The notes beneath the pieces are model-generated. The model worked only from the letters and a program-made list of their open reading frames with translations, was not told where the DNA came from and did no database searches. This document shows, piece by piece, positions 37,566-47,891 of a stretch of DNA of 64,000 bases (position 1 is its first letter; each line of letters starts with the position of its first letter). The DNA is taken from assembly GCF_000422865.1 (NCBI RefSeq), contig NZ_AUGW01000020.1:1-64000 (forward strand), in the 5' to 3' direction. The stretch is from Oceanospirillum maris DSM 6286 (lineage in GTDB: Bacteria > Pseudomonadota > Gammaproteobacteria > Pseudomonadales > Halomonadaceae). The position numbers were made by a program, and so were the translations under genes.

Positions 37566-39101
37566 CTAGGCTTGCGAAAGGCCAGCGACCATTAAACTTT
37601 GGTTACGTGTCATAGTTGCTACCGCTTGGTTTAAACCTAAAGCAGTTTCAGCATCTGTGACTGACCGATTAGTAATTTCTTCTAGTTTAATTACCTTTTC
37701 ATCAATCGCAGCAGTGGCTAAGTTTTGTTGTGTATTGCAGTCTTCTAAGCTAGAGATTTTATGCATCAGCGTAGCGACAAACTCTAAAATATTATTAAAT
37801 GATGAACTTGCTTTTTCTATCTGCTCAACACTTTTTGCTGATAACGCCTTCTCATCACTCATCGTTTCCAAAATTGAATTAGTTGCCTCTTGTAGCTCAC
37901 CAATCATTGTTTGAATATTAACTGCTGACTTTTGTGTTTCGCCTGCCAGTGCTCTTACTTCATCTGCAACCACAGCAAAACCTCGACCCGCTTCACCAGC
38001 ACGAGCTGCTTCTATCGCTGCATTTAAAGCTAAAAGGTTAGTTTGCTCAGCTACATTTTGAATAACTGCAATAATTTCACCAATTTTATTACTGCTGACT
38101 GCTAGCTGATCGAAGTAACCTTGGCTTTGTTGTATTTTTTCTGCCAACTTATAATTACTTTCTATCGCAGTTTTTAAGGTATTTTTACCAAGCTCAACCT
38201 GCTCTAGAGTTGCTGTAGAAGCATCTGCACTTTCCTTATATTGAACATTCATTTCTAAAATGTTTTCTTTCAAGTTGCTGCTAGCTAATGAAAGGTCTCC
38301 CAAAGTATCTTTTTGATTTTTTATATCTTTAAATATACGTGTCATGCCATTCATAGTATTTTCAGCACGTGTAAGGATTTGATCCGAGGTGTTTTGAAAC
38401 CTATGCATTAATGCTTTAGTTTGCTCTTGCTGCATAGACAAAACCAATGTTAGTTGGCCAATATCATCAACCGTATTGGTATAAATTAACTGTTTAATAG
38501 GGTGATAAACTATTTTACGACTTTCTTCTATCAGTGTACTGAGTGGGTTTAGAATAATTTTCTGTAATATAAATAAAAGCAATGCACTAGAAGAAAAAAT
38601 ACCAATGGTTAACAGTGGCTTAGTATTAAAAATATTACTAGCTATTAGTGGTAATAAAGAAATCAGAGACACTAAATAAAGCTTTTGCCAAGTTTTATTC
38701 AAAGGGTTTTTAAGTCGCCAAGGCATCTTCCCTGCTTTTCTTAACGTATAAATATCACTGGCTCGTTGCGTTACACTGGCACTAGCCTCTTGCATAATAC
38801 AGTGTAGCTCAATAACCTTACCTGCCTCAGTAACAGGTACAACATAACAACTCACCCAAAAAGCTGCTCCTCTTGCCTCTAACTGCAAAATACCTAGCCA
38901 AGGTCTACCTTTACTAACCACGTACCAAAGGTCTTTATAAGGGCCTTCAGGCATTTGTGCATGTTTAAGCTTTTGAAAGTTAAGTGACTGAAATTCATTT
39001 TTTGTTAGCCCAAACTTTTCCCGAGTTTTACTGCAAGTGTACCTAATGACACCTTCAGGGTTCATTAATAGTATATGGCTAGTATTTTTTTTATTATCCA
39101 T
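37566..39101 (-). CDS. Aer-like PAS chemoreceptor
   Basis: Energy-taxis type receptor of 511 residues. The N-terminal PAS domain (about 8-105) follows the Aer pattern ([40 protein letters not shown]), which in E. coli Aer binds FAD. Two adjacent hydrophobic segments (about 142-182) anchor it, then a HAMP-like stretch and an MCP signalling domain with [19 protein letters not shown]. No periplasmic domain exists. In the phenol island it probably steers cells by the redox effect of phenol breakdown. Start at the ATG giving MDNKKN; an upstream TTG is in frame. Confidence 0.9.
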   Translation of the reverse strand: MDNKKNTSHILLMNPEGVIRYTCSKTREKFGLTKNEFQSLNFQKLKHAQMPEGPYKDLWYVVSKGRPWLGILQLEARGAAFWVSCYVVPVTEAGKVIELHCIMQEASASVTQRASDIYTLRKAGKMPWRLKNPLNKTWQKLYLVSLISLLPLIASNIFNTKPLLTIGIFSSSALLLFILQKIILNPLSTLIEESRKIVYHPIKQLIYTNTVDDIGQLTLVLSMQQEQTKALMHRFQNTSDQILTRAENTMNGMTRIFKDIKNQKDTLGDLSLASSNLKENILEMNVQYKESADASTATLEQVELGKNTLKTAIESNYKLAEKIQQSQGYFDQLAVSSNKIGEIIAVIQNVAEQTNLLALNAAIEAARAGEAGRGFAVVADEVRALAGETQKSAVNIQTMIGELQEATNSILETMSDEKALSAKSVEQIEKASSSFNNILEFVATLMHKISSLEDCNTQQNLATAAIDEKVIKLEEITNRSVTDAETALGLNQAVATMTRNQSLMVAGLSQA

Positions 39102-39175
39102 AGCTCTATCTGTTACCTTAAAATAAAAAAACAAAAAACGGGTTAATTAATAGCCATATTTTGTAAGATTTTATT

Positions 39176-39367
39176 TTATTTACCTAACTTTTTAGCTGAA
39201 GAACCACCCATGCCAAAGTGTTGCTTAGGCATTTCAGTAACAATAACCCTAACCACTTCTCTGGGTGCGTCTAGTGTTTTCACCATAGCTTCAGTAATTT
39301 CAGAAATAAGTGCTTCTTTAACTTCATCACTACGACCTTCTAAAATATACAACTGTGCAATAGGCAT
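39176..39367 (-). CDS. dmpI: 4-oxalocrotonate tautomerase
   Basis: Converts the enol 4-oxalocrotonate to its keto form in the meta-cleavage pathway. At 63 residues (62 after Met removal) it is the standard size; the catalytic N-terminal proline follows the initiator Met (MPIAQLYILEG), and a conserved Arg lies in the DAPREVVRVIV segment. A strong AGGAGGTAA ribosome site precedes the ATG. A terminator-like hairpin separates it from the upstream outer-membrane gene, so it may be expressed at lower level or from its own promoter. Confidence 0.95.
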   Translation of the reverse strand: MPIAQLYILEGRSDEVKEALISEITEAMVKTLDAPREVVRVIVTEMPKQHFGMGGSSAKKLGK

Positions 39368-39399
39368 ACTTACCTCCTAATAAATAATTAACAGATCAA

Positions 39400-39436
39400 A
39401 AATAGGGCTAAAATGGACTCGCTTTTAGCCCTATTT
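39400..39436 (-). terminator. Terminator-like hairpin between the MetA-pathway porin gene and dmpI
   Basis: A perfect 14-bp stem AAATAGGGCTAAAA/TTTTAGCCCTATTT with a nine-base loop. On the minus strand the stem is followed by TTG after the T-rich arm, so partial termination is plausible. Confidence 0.75.
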
Positions 39437-39440
39437 AAAA

Positions 39441-40244
39441 TTAAAAAACTTTGGTTAAAGAAGCACGAATTACCCTACCGTCACCAGCAAAATTCTCATA
39501 GCTATACTCTTTGTAGCCTGCAATATCAGCACCTAACATAAGGCTTGGCCAAAACTTCCCTAATGATAAACCCAGAGCATTACGCTCTTCCTTATTAGAA
39601 CCAGACATTTCTCTAGTAATGTAACCAATAACACCCACATCTAATGTGCCATAGCTTTTACCTAAGCCCCATTCAAAAGTAAGATTATCTTCCACTGTTA
39701 CCCCACCATTTTTATCACCATTAATTTCATAACGGCCTAAACCACTTAAAGTAATGTCACCTACTTGGTTTAACTTATAAGTACCACCAAAGGTCAGCAT
39801 AATACCATCATGACCTTGGCCCACCTTGTCTTTGTCACCCGTTTCAGCCCAGTAGCCCATGCCACCCACGGCATCCCACTGCTTACCATGCCAGCCAATA
39901 ACACCACCCAAATACAAATCACCTAAACCAGATTCACTTTTAACCGTTACTCCACCTGCTTTAACTTTTTCATTAACCATAGGTAAAATGGCTTCAAGAG
40001 TTAAATCACCACCTAAAAACTCTTGCGGTGTTACCCAAATAAGTCTATGTGCTAAAGCATTAACGGTTACATTTGCATTATCATCCACATCATAATTAAC
40101 GTAATAACCCTTATAGTAAACACCAGGCGGAGGTACAGAACTAGCTTTTACGCCCTCTATACCGGGTACATAATGACCAGCAAAAACTGGAAGTGATAAA
40201 CAGGATGAAGCAACAGCTAATGCTGCGAGTTGTTTTATTTTCAT
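39441..40244 (-). CDS. Outer-membrane protein of the MetA-pathway phenol degradation family
   Basis: The 267-residue protein has a signal peptide (about 1-22, cut after PVFA) and a beta-barrel-like mature part with many alternating strands and a C-terminal Phe. The start HYVPGIEGVKASSVPPPGVYY is characteristic of the Phenol_MetA_deg family (SphA-like), found in aromatic operons and thought to aid entry of hydrophobic substrates through the outer membrane. It lies between dmpH and dmpI and is likely read from the same sigma-54 promoter, possibly helped by an internal A/T-rich promoter region before it. Confidence 0.88.
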   Translation of the reverse strand: MKIKQLAALAVASSCLSLPVFAGHYVPGIEGVKASSVPPPGVYYKGYYVNYDVDDNANVTVNALAHRLIWVTPQEFLGGDLTLEAILPMVNEKVKAGGVTVKSESGLGDLYLGGVIGWHGKQWDAVGGMGYWAETGDKDKVGQGHDGIMLTFGGTYKLNQVGDITLSGLGRYEINGDKNGGVTVEDNLTFEWGLGKSYGTLDVGVIGYITREMSGSNKEERNALGLSLGKFWPSLMLGADIAGYKEYSYENFAGDGRVIRASLTKVF

Positions 40245-40330
40245 TTTATAAACTACCTTTTTATTTTTATTAGTGCTATTTCTTATAGTATTAGAACATC
40301 CCTGTTCTTTTGTTTGTTAGTAGTAACTAG

Positions 40331-41131
40331 TTAAATAAATTTTGCAGTAATACTGCCTAAGTCTTGGTAGCGGATATTAATAGAATCACCTCGGTTAACC
40401 GTAACAGCGGCTGTAATACCACCCGTCATAATGAACGTGCCTGCTGGAATCTCTTCGCCACGCTCACCCATCATGTTAGCCAGCATGGCAACCGAAGCTG
40501 CTGGGTGGCCTAATACCGCAGCACCGGCACCAGTAGCGACAATTTCGCCATTAATTTCCATGACAACACCTAGATTCTTAATATCTACATCTTCTAAGAG
40601 TGCCATACGGCCACCGGTAATAAAACGGCTGGAACTGGAGTTGTCAGCAATCACGCTTTTTAAGTCGAACTTAAAATCTTTGTAGCGTGAATCAATTACT
40701 TCTACGGCTGGAATAATAAAATCAGTGGCTCTTAACACATCACCAATATGGATGCCTGGACCTTTAAGCGGGGCTTTGGTTACAAAGGCAATTTCTGCTT
40801 CAATTTTTGGATGAATCAACTCATCCATTTTGATTTCACCGCCTTCTGGTACGCTAAAGTAGTCGGCTAGGTAACCATAACAAGGTTGTTCAACACCCAT
40901 TTGTGCCATTTTTGCCCAAGAGGTTAAGCCCATTTTCATACCAACAACTTTATGACCACGTGCCACTTTGCGACGACGCACTTCCCACTGCACATCAAAA
41001 GCATCACGATAGGTCATGTCGGGATATTTATCGGTAACCTTGGTAATTTCTTGTTGCTTAAGCTCTGCATCTTCACAGTAGGTCGCTAGCTCATCAATTT
41101 GAGCTTTAGTCAGTTTATTTGTATTTTCCAT
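40331..41131 (-). CDS. dmpH: 4-oxalocrotonate decarboxylase
   Basis: Mg-dependent enzyme that decarboxylates the keto form of 4-oxalocrotonate to 2-hydroxypenta-2,4-dienoate and forms a complex with the hydratase DmpE. The 266 residues belong to the hydratase/decarboxylase (FAH-like) family: GHKVVGMKMGLTS, the acidic metal site KIEAEIAFV, and VEVIDSRYKDFKF. Its ATG overlaps the dmpG stop by one base, indicating translational coupling. It is paralogous to DmpE at 43129. Confidence 0.95.
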   Translation of the reverse strand: MENTNKLTKAQIDELATYCEDAELKQQEITKVTDKYPDMTYRDAFDVQWEVRRRKVARGHKVVGMKMGLTSWAKMAQMGVEQPCYGYLADYFSVPEGGEIKMDELIHPKIEAEIAFVTKAPLKGPGIHIGDVLRATDFIIPAVEVIDSRYKDFKFDLKSVIADNSSSSRFITGGRMALLEDVDIKNLGVVMEINGEIVATGAGAAVLGHPAASVAMLANMMGERGEEIPAGTFIMTGGITAAVTVNRGDSINIRYQDLGSITAKFI

Positions 41132-42159
41132 TAGATTAACCCTTGTTCTTTTGCCATGGTTAAAGCTAGGTCTTCAATCATGTCTTCTTGTCCACCCACG
41201 GTACCACGACGACCCAGTTCTACGAGTAGGTCACGGGCAGAGATACCGTAGTTTTCTTCGGCACGCTTAGCAAAAAGTAGGAAAGAAGAATAAACACCGG
41301 CATAACCTAGTGTTAGTGAGTTGCGGTCAACACGAACCGGATGATCCATCAGAGGAACAACTAGGTCTTCTGCAACGTCCATAATTTTGAATAGATCAAT
41401 ACCCGTTGTTACATCCATGCGATCTAGCACAGCACAAAAAACTTCTAGCGGTGTATTACCCGCACCGGCACCTAAACCCGCAACCGAACCATCAATGCGA
41501 GTAGCACCAGCTTCTATGGCGGCTAGCGAGTTAGCAATGCCCATACCTAGGTTGTGGTGTCCATGAAAACCTACTTCGATATTGTTAGGCAGTTCGTTAC
41601 GCAGCAGCCCTATGCGAGCAGTCACATCATCCGGCAGCATATAACCCGCTGAGTCAGTGGCATAAATGCAGTTAGCACCGTAGCTGATCATCAACCTAGC
41701 TTGCTCCAGAATTTTTTCTGGGCGGATCATGTGCGCCATCATTAAAAAGCCCACAGTATCCATGCCCATTTTTGCGGCTTGGGTAATATGCTGTTGGCTC
41801 ACATCAGCTTCGGTACAGTGGGTTGCCACGCGAATACTGGTGACACCACAGTCTTTAGCCATGTTTAAATGATCAACCGTTCCAATACCCGGTAACAATA
41901 AGGCTGAAATTTTAGCCTGCTTCATTTGGGGAACAACGGCTTTTAGATACTCTTCATCGCTGTGTGCAGGGAAGCCGTAGTTAACTGAAGCACCGCCTAG
42001 GCCATCACCGTGAGTTACTTCAATCATTGGCATACCCGCTTGGTCTAAGCCTGTGGCTATGCTCACCATTTCTTCGAGTGAAATTTGGTGGCGCTTAGCG
42101 TGCATACCATCGCGTAGGCTCATGTCGTGGAGGGTGACTTTTTTACCTTGTAAGTTCAT
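41131..42159 (-). CDS. dmpG: 4-hydroxy-2-oxovalerate aldolase
   Basis: Cleaves 4-hydroxy-2-oxovalerate to pyruvate and acetaldehyde and channels the aldehyde to DmpF. The 342-residue TIM-barrel protein carries the metal-site start [16 protein letters not shown], the HGHHNLG metal-binding histidines and the C-terminal communication domain. Start chosen at the ATG giving MNLQGKK, with GGAG eight bases upstream, ten bases after the dmpF stop; the longer frame has no support. Confidence 0.97.
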   Translation of the reverse strand: MNLQGKKVTLHDMSLRDGMHAKRHQISLEEMVSIATGLDQAGMPMIEVTHGDGLGGASVNYGFPAHSDEEYLKAVVPQMKQAKISALLLPGIGTVDHLNMAKDCGVTSIRVATHCTEADVSQQHITQAAKMGMDTVGFLMMAHMIRPEKILEQARLMISYGANCIYATDSAGYMLPDDVTARIGLLRNELPNNIEVGFHGHHNLGMGIANSLAAIEAGATRIDGSVAGLGAGAGNTPLEVFCAVLDRMDVTTGIDLFKIMDVAEDLVVPLMDHPVRVDRNSLTLGYAGVYSSFLLFAKRAEENYGISARDLLVELGRRGTVGGQEDMIEDLALTMAKEQGLI

Positions 42160-42169
42160 TGGGTTTCTC

Positions 42170-43081
42170 CTAGCCGCGAGCGGGTAATGTGATGGACTGA
42201 TTCGCTGCTTCTTCAGCAAACATTTCTGCGGTACGCAGGGCAGCAGCGGTCATTATGTCTAAGTTGCCTGCATACTTGGGTAGGAAGTCGCCTAGGCCTT
42301 CAACCTGCATAAAGCAAGACACACGGTTACCATCAAACACTGGGCCATTTACCAAGGTGTAACCTGGCACATAGCGCTGCACTTCTTTAACCATGGCATG
42401 AATGGATTCAGTAATAGCAGCTTGGTCGGGTGCGGTTTCGGTTAAGCAATGTACGGTATCGCGCATCATTAAGGGTGGCTCGGCAGGATTAATAACAATG
42501 ATTGCCTTGCCTTTTTTAGCACCACCCACTTGCTCAACACCGCTAGCGGTGGTACGAGTAAATTCATCAATATTAACGCGCGTACCAGGGCCAACTGAGC
42601 GAGAAGAAACAGTGGCAACAATTTCGCCGTATTCAACCGGCTGCACACGAGAGATAGCTGCGACCATAGGAATAGTAGCTTGCCCACCACAAGTCACCAT
42701 ATTCACGTTCATGGCTAGGTTTTTGGTTTGTTCAACTAGGTTGACGGGCGGTACACAAAAAGGACCAATCGCCGCGGGCGTTAGGTCAATCATAATCACG
42801 CCTAGTTCATTCAGCTTACGGCTGTTTTCAGCATGAACGTAGGCTGATGTGGCATCAAAGGCAATGCGGATATCATCTTTAATAATATGTTCTAACACAC
42901 CATCCACACCAGTTGCACAGGTTTTTATACCCATGGCTTCGGCACGTTTTAAACCTTCTGAGGAGGGATCAATTCCCACCATCCAAACGGGTTCTACCCA
43001 CTCAGAGCGTTGTATTTTCATCAACAGGTCTGTACCGATATTACCTGGACCAATAATGATGGCTTTTAGTTTTTTACTCAT
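42170..43081 (-). CDS. dmpF: Acylating acetaldehyde dehydrogenase
   Basis: Oxidises acetaldehyde with CoA and NAD to acetyl-CoA, as partner of DmpG. The 303 residues contain the Rossmann motif GPGNIGTDL and the catalytic C131 in [11 protein letters not shown], matching C132 of the Pseudomonas enzyme. The dmpF-dmpG order with ten bases between reflects the tight complex of the two proteins. Confidence 0.97.
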   Translation of the reverse strand: MSKKLKAIIIGPGNIGTDLLMKIQRSEWVEPVWMVGIDPSSEGLKRAEAMGIKTCATGVDGVLEHIIKDDIRIAFDATSAYVHAENSRKLNELGVIMIDLTPAAIGPFCVPPVNLVEQTKNLAMNVNMVTCGGQATIPMVAAISRVQPVEYGEIVATVSSRSVGPGTRVNIDEFTRTTASGVEQVGGAKKGKAIIVINPAEPPLMMRDTVHCLTETAPDQAAITESIHAMVKEVQRYVPGYTLVNGPVFDGNRVSCFMQVEGLGDFLPKYAGNLDIMTAAALRTAEMFAEEAANQSITLPARG

Positions 43082-43128
43082 ATTAATGCCTGATTTTATT
43101 AGGTGAAGTGAGGCTTAAAAAATGGTGC

Positions 43129-43914
43129 TTAAACAAAACGTACCGAAGCGTTACCCATACCGCCAATACTTAGGCTCATGTGGTCACCGGCTTTGACTGG
43201 TACTAAGGGTACGAGTGAACCCGAAAGAATCACTTCACCCGCTTTCAGTGGAATTCCAAAGTGGCCTAAGGTATTAGCCAACCAAGCAACACAGTTGACT
43301 GGACTGCCTAACGCCGCTGCGCCTGCACCCGTACTAATCACTGATCCATTTTTTTCGACCACCATACCGCAAGTCGCTAGGTCGACTTTTGTTGGGCTAA
43401 CGGCTTGATCGCCTAAAATAAATAAACCACAGGAAGCATTATCAGCTACCGTGTCTTGGATTTTTATTTTCCAATCTTCAATGCGTGAATCCACCACTTC
43501 AAAGCAAGGCATTACACAGTCAGTGGCCGCTAACACATCGGCATTAGTAACACCGGGACCCATTAGGTCTTTTTTAAGAATAAAAGCAATTTCACCCTCA
43601 GCACGGGGCTGCATCAGCATTTGGCTGATCGGCATTTCTTCCCCCTGGTTAAAGGCCATTGTATTGGTTAAATAACCAAAATCGGGCTGGTGAACATTGA
43701 GCATGTCTTGCACAGCTTTGGAAGTAACGCCGATTTTTTTACCAATAATGTGTTCACCTGCGGCTAGGCGACGCTCTAGCATGCGCAGTGAAATTTGGTA
43801 GGCATCTTCAATGCTCATAGTCGGATGGCGTTCGGTTAAAGGGCCAATCGCTTTGCCTTCAACCATGGCTTGGTACAGCTCGTCACCACAGCTTTGTATC
43901 AGTTCTTTGTTCAT
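43129..43914 (-). CDS. dmpE: 2-oxopent-4-enoate hydratase
   Basis: Adds water to 2-hydroxypenta-2,4-dienoate to give 4-hydroxy-2-oxovalerate, the DmpG substrate. The 261-residue FAH-like protein has GEHIIGKKIGVTS, the metal-site RAEGEIAFIL and CFEVVDSRIEDWKI. It resembles DmpH over its whole length, in line with their origin by duplication. In the classical dmp operon dmpD lies between dmpC and dmpE; here dmpC follows directly with a 61-base gap. Confidence 0.95.
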   Translation of the reverse strand: MNKELIQSCGDELYQAMVEGKAIGPLTERHPTMSIEDAYQISLRMLERRLAAGEHIIGKKIGVTSKAVQDMLNVHQPDFGYLTNTMAFNQGEEMPISQMLMQPRAEGEIAFILKKDLMGPGVTNADVLAATDCVMPCFEVVDSRIEDWKIKIQDTVADNASCGLFILGDQAVSPTKVDLATCGMVVEKNGSVISTGAGAAALGSPVNCVAWLANTLGHFGIPLKAGEVILSGSLVPLVPVKAGDHMSLSIGGMGNASVRFV

Positions 43915-43975
43915 TAATGGCTCGCCTATAGCTGGGTTATAATTTAATTAGAATTTTGTGTTTAGAATTTCGTGT

Positions 43976-45436
43976 TTAAAGTTTAATGCAGATATTTTTC
44001 ATTTCGGTATAAAACTCCATACCGTGCACACCACCTTCACGACCAATACCTGATTGCTTAGCACCACCAAACGAGGTGCGTAAATCACGAAGGAACCAAG
44101 CGTTAACCCAAACAATGCCAGCTTCCATTTGTTCAGCAACACGAACTGCACGAGCAGAGTTTTCTGTCCAAATCGCTGCAGCTAAACCGTAGTCGGTATC
44201 GTTAGCGAGTGCGATGACTTCATCTTCACTATCAAAAGGGCGGATATGGCAGCAAGGTCCAAAGATTTCTTCACGCATAACACGGGCATCATCGGCTAAA
44301 CCTGTCCAAATGGTAGGCTCTATCCAAGCACCATCATTAAGCGCTGCACCCATATCAGGAATACCACCACCAATTTCTACCTTAGCGCCTTCTTCAACCG
44401 CTAAGTCATAGTAATATTTAACTTTTGATCGGTGTTCTTGGCTTACCAAGGGGCCAAAATTGGCTTGTTCATCTTCAGGTCGACCCAGCTTTAACTTAGC
44501 TACTTCTTCTTTCATGCGGGCTAAAAATTGATCAAAAATTGGGCGTTCAACATAAACACGCTCAGTACCTAGACAAACTTGCCCACAGTTAACAAAGGCA
44601 GAACGCATGGTGCCTTCTACTGCTTTTTCAATATCACAGTCGGCAAAGACGATACTGGGATTTTTACCACCACACTCTAGTGATATATTTCGTAAACCCA
44701 CTGCCGCCGCTTTCATAATGGCTTCGCCCGTACGGGTTTCACCCGTAAAAGTAATGGCGTCTACATCCGGGTGAGTGGTTAAAAATTCACCGGCTGAATC
44801 AGGGCCAAACCCGTGAACAACGTTAAATACTCCCGGTGGAACACCGCACTCATTCATCACTTCACCCAAAAGGGTGGTGGTCATAGGGGTTTCTTCAGAA
44901 GGTTTAACAACCACGGTGTTACCGCAAGCCAAGGCAGGGCCCACTTTCCAAGTCATGAGTAATAGGGGTAGATTCCAAGGAGCAACAACAGCAATAACGC
45001 CCTTGGGTGTGCGGTGGCCAAAGTTCATTGCGCCTTTACCGTCTGGGGTATCCATGCGGAAACCTTCGGTGGGTAAGTTAGCAGAGGTTTCAGTAAAGGC
45101 TTTAAAGTTGGCTGCACCACGTGGAATGTCTATATGTGCTGCAATCGAGCGAGGTTTACCTGTATCAAGGCACTCAGCTTCTAGGAATTCTTCAAATCGC
45201 TCATTAATGCGATCGGCTACTTTATTAAGCAGTTTAGTTCGTTCAACCTGGGTGAGTTTACCCCAAGGGCCTTTAAGTGCTGCTTTGGCTGCTTTTACTG
45301 CTGCATCAACTTCTTCACGGCCTGCTTCATATGTTTTACCGAGCAGACTGTTGTCGACCGGACTACGGTTTTCAAAGGTTTTACCACTGGCCGATGCAAC
45401 GTATTGACCATTGATAAAGTGCTTAAATTCTTTCAT
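43976..45436 (-). CDS. dmpC: 2-hydroxymuconic semialdehyde dehydrogenase
   Basis: NAD-dependent oxidation of the ring-cleavage product to 4-oxalocrotonate (enol form). The 486-residue aldehyde dehydrogenase has the general base E254 in ISLECGGKNP, the nucleophile C288 in VNCGQVCLG and the PWNLPLLL motif. Start set at the ATG giving MKEFKHFING with AGAGAAAAATTT upstream. With no hydrolase gene in the cluster it is the only visible route for the semialdehyde. Confidence 0.96.
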   Translation of the reverse strand: MKEFKHFINGQYVASASGKTFENRSPVDNSLLGKTYEAGREEVDAAVKAAKAALKGPWGKLTQVERTKLLNKVADRINERFEEFLEAECLDTGKPRSIAAHIDIPRGAANFKAFTETSANLPTEGFRMDTPDGKGAMNFGHRTPKGVIAVVAPWNLPLLLMTWKVGPALACGNTVVVKPSEETPMTTTLLGEVMNECGVPPGVFNVVHGFGPDSAGEFLTTHPDVDAITFTGETRTGEAIMKAAAVGLRNISLECGGKNPSIVFADCDIEKAVEGTMRSAFVNCGQVCLGTERVYVERPIFDQFLARMKEEVAKLKLGRPEDEQANFGPLVSQEHRSKVKYYYDLAVEEGAKVEIGGGIPDMGAALNDGAWIEPTIWTGLADDARVMREEIFGPCCHIRPFDSEDEVIALANDTDYGLAAAIWTENSARAVRVAEQMEAGIVWVNAWFLRDLRTSFGGAKQSGIGREGGVHGMEFYTEMKNICIKL

Positions 45437-45513
45437 AAATTTTTCTCTTACTAAACTTATCCAGTCATTAAATAATAGGGTATCAACCACTAGGGTTGAT
45501 ACCACGGGTTTTA

Positions 45514-46434
45514 CTAGGTTAAAGCCGTTAAAAAACGCTCATTCAATTCACGGGTGTGATAGAAAATTGCTTTACCTAACTCTTCGACTTTCCATGTAAT
45601 GGTTTTGTGATCTGGGTAGAAGTAGCTACCACCACAGAAAACTTCACTACGATTACCTGAAGGGTCAAAGAAGTAAATTGTTTGTCCATGAGTTAAACCA
45701 TGACGGGTAGGCCCAATATCTAAAGAAGTGTTGGTCATGGTAATTAAATCCGCAGCACGCAATACATCTTCCCAAGTATCTAGATAGAAAGAAGCATGGT
45801 GGAACTTGTTCTTTTCTTCATGCTTGATAAAGGCTATATCGTGCTCTTTCATAGAAGCCGTTAAGAATAAAGCAGCTTTATTACCTTCAGGGTCTAGTAC
45901 TTGTTCAGCTAAGCCAAAACCCAGAGTTTCAAATAACTTTAAGTTGCCTTCTAAATCATCACCGTAAAGTAGGCAGTGATCAAAACGTGTTGCTTTCATA
46001 CCTTTTAAACCGCGTGGCCAGGCTTCTGGGTTAACATCACTGATCCCCCATTTGCCGGTTTGCTCTTTAGTGGCATAAAGTTCAAACGTATGACCAGTCG
46101 GTGCAACAAACTGCATACGACGCCCACAGTCTGGTAGATCGCCAGCAGGGATTTCTTTTACTTCAATACCCAATTCACGCACATCAGCTGCAAGGGTATC
46201 TAAAGTGGCTTCATCAACACATTTAAAGCCCATAAAATCCATACCTGGCTCATCTGCTTCACGAAGAATCACTGAATATTTATCGACCTCTGTCCAGCCT
46301 TTTAGAAAAACACGGCCTTGATTATCACGACCGGTTTCAATTAGACCGAGTAGCTCAACGTAGTGTTTAACCGCTTCATCCATATCTAATACACGGATCT
46401 GTACGTGGCCTGGGCGCATTACACCTTTTATCAT
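45514..46434 (-). CDS. dmpB: Catechol 2,3-dioxygenase
   Basis: Extradiol ring cleavage of catechol to 2-hydroxymuconic semialdehyde. The 306 residues of a type I two-domain vicinal-oxygen-chelate enzyme include the Fe(II) ligands H153, H213 and E264, with second-shell H198 and H245 and Tyr254 in the expected places (XylE numbering differs by one after residue 200). It is one residue shorter than XylE/DmpB. A GAGGAAG ribosome site precedes the ATG. Confidence 0.97.
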   Translation of the reverse strand: MIKGVMRPGHVQIRVLDMDEAVKHYVELLGLIETGRDNQGRVFLKGWTEVDKYSVILREADEPGMDFMGFKCVDEATLDTLAADVRELGIEVKEIPAGDLPDCGRRMQFVAPTGHTFELYATKEQTGKWGISDVNPEAWPRGLKGMKATRFDHCLLYGDDLEGNLKLFETLGFGLAEQVLDPEGNKAALFLTASMKEHDIAFIKHEEKNKFHHASFYLDTWEDVLRAADLITMTNTSLDIGPTRHGLTHGQTIYFFDPSGNRSEVFCGGSYFYPDHKTITWKVEELGKAIFYHTRELNERFLTALT

Positions 46435-46476
46435 TTTGACTTCCTCTTTTTGTTTTTATATTACTTGTTGTATTTA

Positions 46477-46782
46477 CTACTTTTTTAATGGGAAGTGATC
46501 CGACTCAAGCTCTAGATCACTTAAAGGTGTTAGCCGACAAGCTAAAGCAAATCCCAAGGCTGCTTCTTCTTCACTAATATGGGCTTTACTCATTCGCTTA
46601 GTCTGGTAATCACCTTGCAGAACTTTGACTTTGCAAAGTCCACAACCTCCTCCTCGACAACCCACATCAATGGCACGTTGATTTAGTTTTTCCATAGCCA
46701 TCAATAGGGGTTCACCTTTAGGTACCTTGAACACCTGTTGACGGTTAGTAACAGATATTTGGCAAGCATTTTCTATGGCCAT
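46477..46782 (-). CDS. dmpQ: [2Fe-2S] ferredoxin that reactivates catechol 2,3-dioxygenase (XylT/DmpQ type)
   Basis: Plant-type ferredoxin of 101 residues which in related operons reduces the oxidised iron of catechol 2,3-dioxygenase. Cluster ligands appear in the compact motif GCRGGGCGLCKV plus a distal Cys in FALACRLTPL. Location between the phenol hydroxylase reductase and dmpB is the standard one. Confidence 0.94.
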   Translation of the reverse strand: MAIENACQISVTNRQQVFKVPKGEPLLMAMEKLNQRAIDVGCRGGGCGLCKVKVLQGDYQTKRMSKAHISEEEAALGFALACRLTPLSDLELESDHFPLKK

Positions 46783-46819
46783 AATTAACCCTTCAGCTAG
46801 TTAAATACGCTTAAGCCTA

Positions 46820-47881
46820 TTAAATACGTTTAAAAAGAGCCGATCTTGAATCAGCCGTTGCACCATCTGCCGCAGTTAAAAATTTCTCCATATGGATATC
46901 TGCTTCAAATACCCGCCCCTGCATTAACATAGTGATGGCTGAATCAATCATAGGTGGTGGACCACACAAATAAGCTTTATGGCCAGACAAGCGGCCTTTA
47001 AAATGATCATTCGCTGCTTCATGTACAAAACCACAAAAACCTTGCCAATCATCAGTTTCTAAGGGTTCATTCAAGGCTGGAATGTAATGAAAATTACTGT
47101 ACTTTTCAGCCAAAGCATCTAATTCAGATTTTTTGTACAGCTCAGCTAAATTTCTTGCACCTTGAAAGAGGTAAATCTGTCGCTTATCACCTGTTTCAAG
47201 TAAGTCACTAATCATTGATAGCGGGCTTGATAAGCCAGAGCCCCCAGCAATAAAGATGACATCCTTGTCATCAGTCTTACGAACAAAAAACTGTCCATAA
47301 GGGCCTGAAACTTTTAATTCATCACCCAGTTGCATGGTTTGATGAATCCAACTGGTACCTTTACCTTCAGGAACAAGCCTTACATGCAAATCAACATAGC
47401 TTGAATCTGTCGGTGAGTTAGCGATTGAAAAGGCTCGACTTCCTTCAACACTAGGTAAGTTAAGGTTCACATACTGACCCGCCTGAAACTGCATAGGCCG
47501 ATCTAGTGCGAGTCGAATACCTTTAATAGTGGGCGATAGCTCTTCTATAGAAACTACCTTTGCTTGGTAATCTTCTATTTGATAACCAGCAAAATCTGGA
47601 TCAACATCTATATCAGCTTCAATAACCAAGTCAGACTCAGGTAAGGCACAACAAGCTAAAACAACACCTTCCTCACGCTCCATATCCATTAGTGCAAAAG
47701 GTGATGCAGCTCCAACATCAACATCGCCTTCTAGCACCTGTACTTTGCAAGTACCGCAGGTTCCATGCCCGCAAGCAAAGGGAAGCCAAACTCCCTGTCT
47801 TAATGCTGCATCTAATAGGGTTTGTCCTTCTTCTACTTCAACCACATCGCCTGTTGGTTCCACTGTTACCTGGTAGGACAT
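46820..47881 (-). CDS. dmpP: Phenol hydroxylase reductase component (P5)
   Basis: Passes electrons from NADH through FAD and a [2Fe-2S] cluster to the diiron hydroxylase. The 353-residue protein has an N-terminal plant-type ferredoxin domain (ligands C37, C42, C45, C77), an FAD domain with RAFSIANSP and a C-terminal NAD domain with FIAGGSGLSSPLSMI. Start at the ATG giving MSYQVTVEP, with GGAGAAG upstream, ten bases after dmpO; the longer frame would overlap dmpO. Confidence 0.96.
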   Translation of the reverse strand: MSYQVTVEPTGDVVEVEEGQTLLDAALRQGVWLPFACGHGTCGTCKVQVLEGDVDVGAASPFALMDMEREEGVVLACCALPESDLVIEADIDVDPDFAGYQIEDYQAKVVSIEELSPTIKGIRLALDRPMQFQAGQYVNLNLPSVEGSRAFSIANSPTDSSYVDLHVRLVPEGKGTSWIHQTMQLGDELKVSGPYGQFFVRKTDDKDVIFIAGGSGLSSPLSMISDLLETGDKRQIYLFQGARNLAELYKKSELDALAEKYSNFHYIPALNEPLETDDWQGFCGFVHEAANDHFKGRLSGHKAYLCGPPPMIDSAITMLMQGRVFEADIHMEKFLTAADGATADSRSALFKRI

Positions 47882-47891
47882 AATCTTCTCC

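Noticed and set aside
42402-42836. 144-codon plus-strand frame inside dmpF
   Set aside because: Antisense to the conserved catalytic region of DmpF; no start signal or family resemblance.
44874-45407. 177-codon plus-strand frame inside dmpC
   Set aside because: Opposite the conserved aldehyde dehydrogenase; composition is that of an antisense shadow and no motif is seen.
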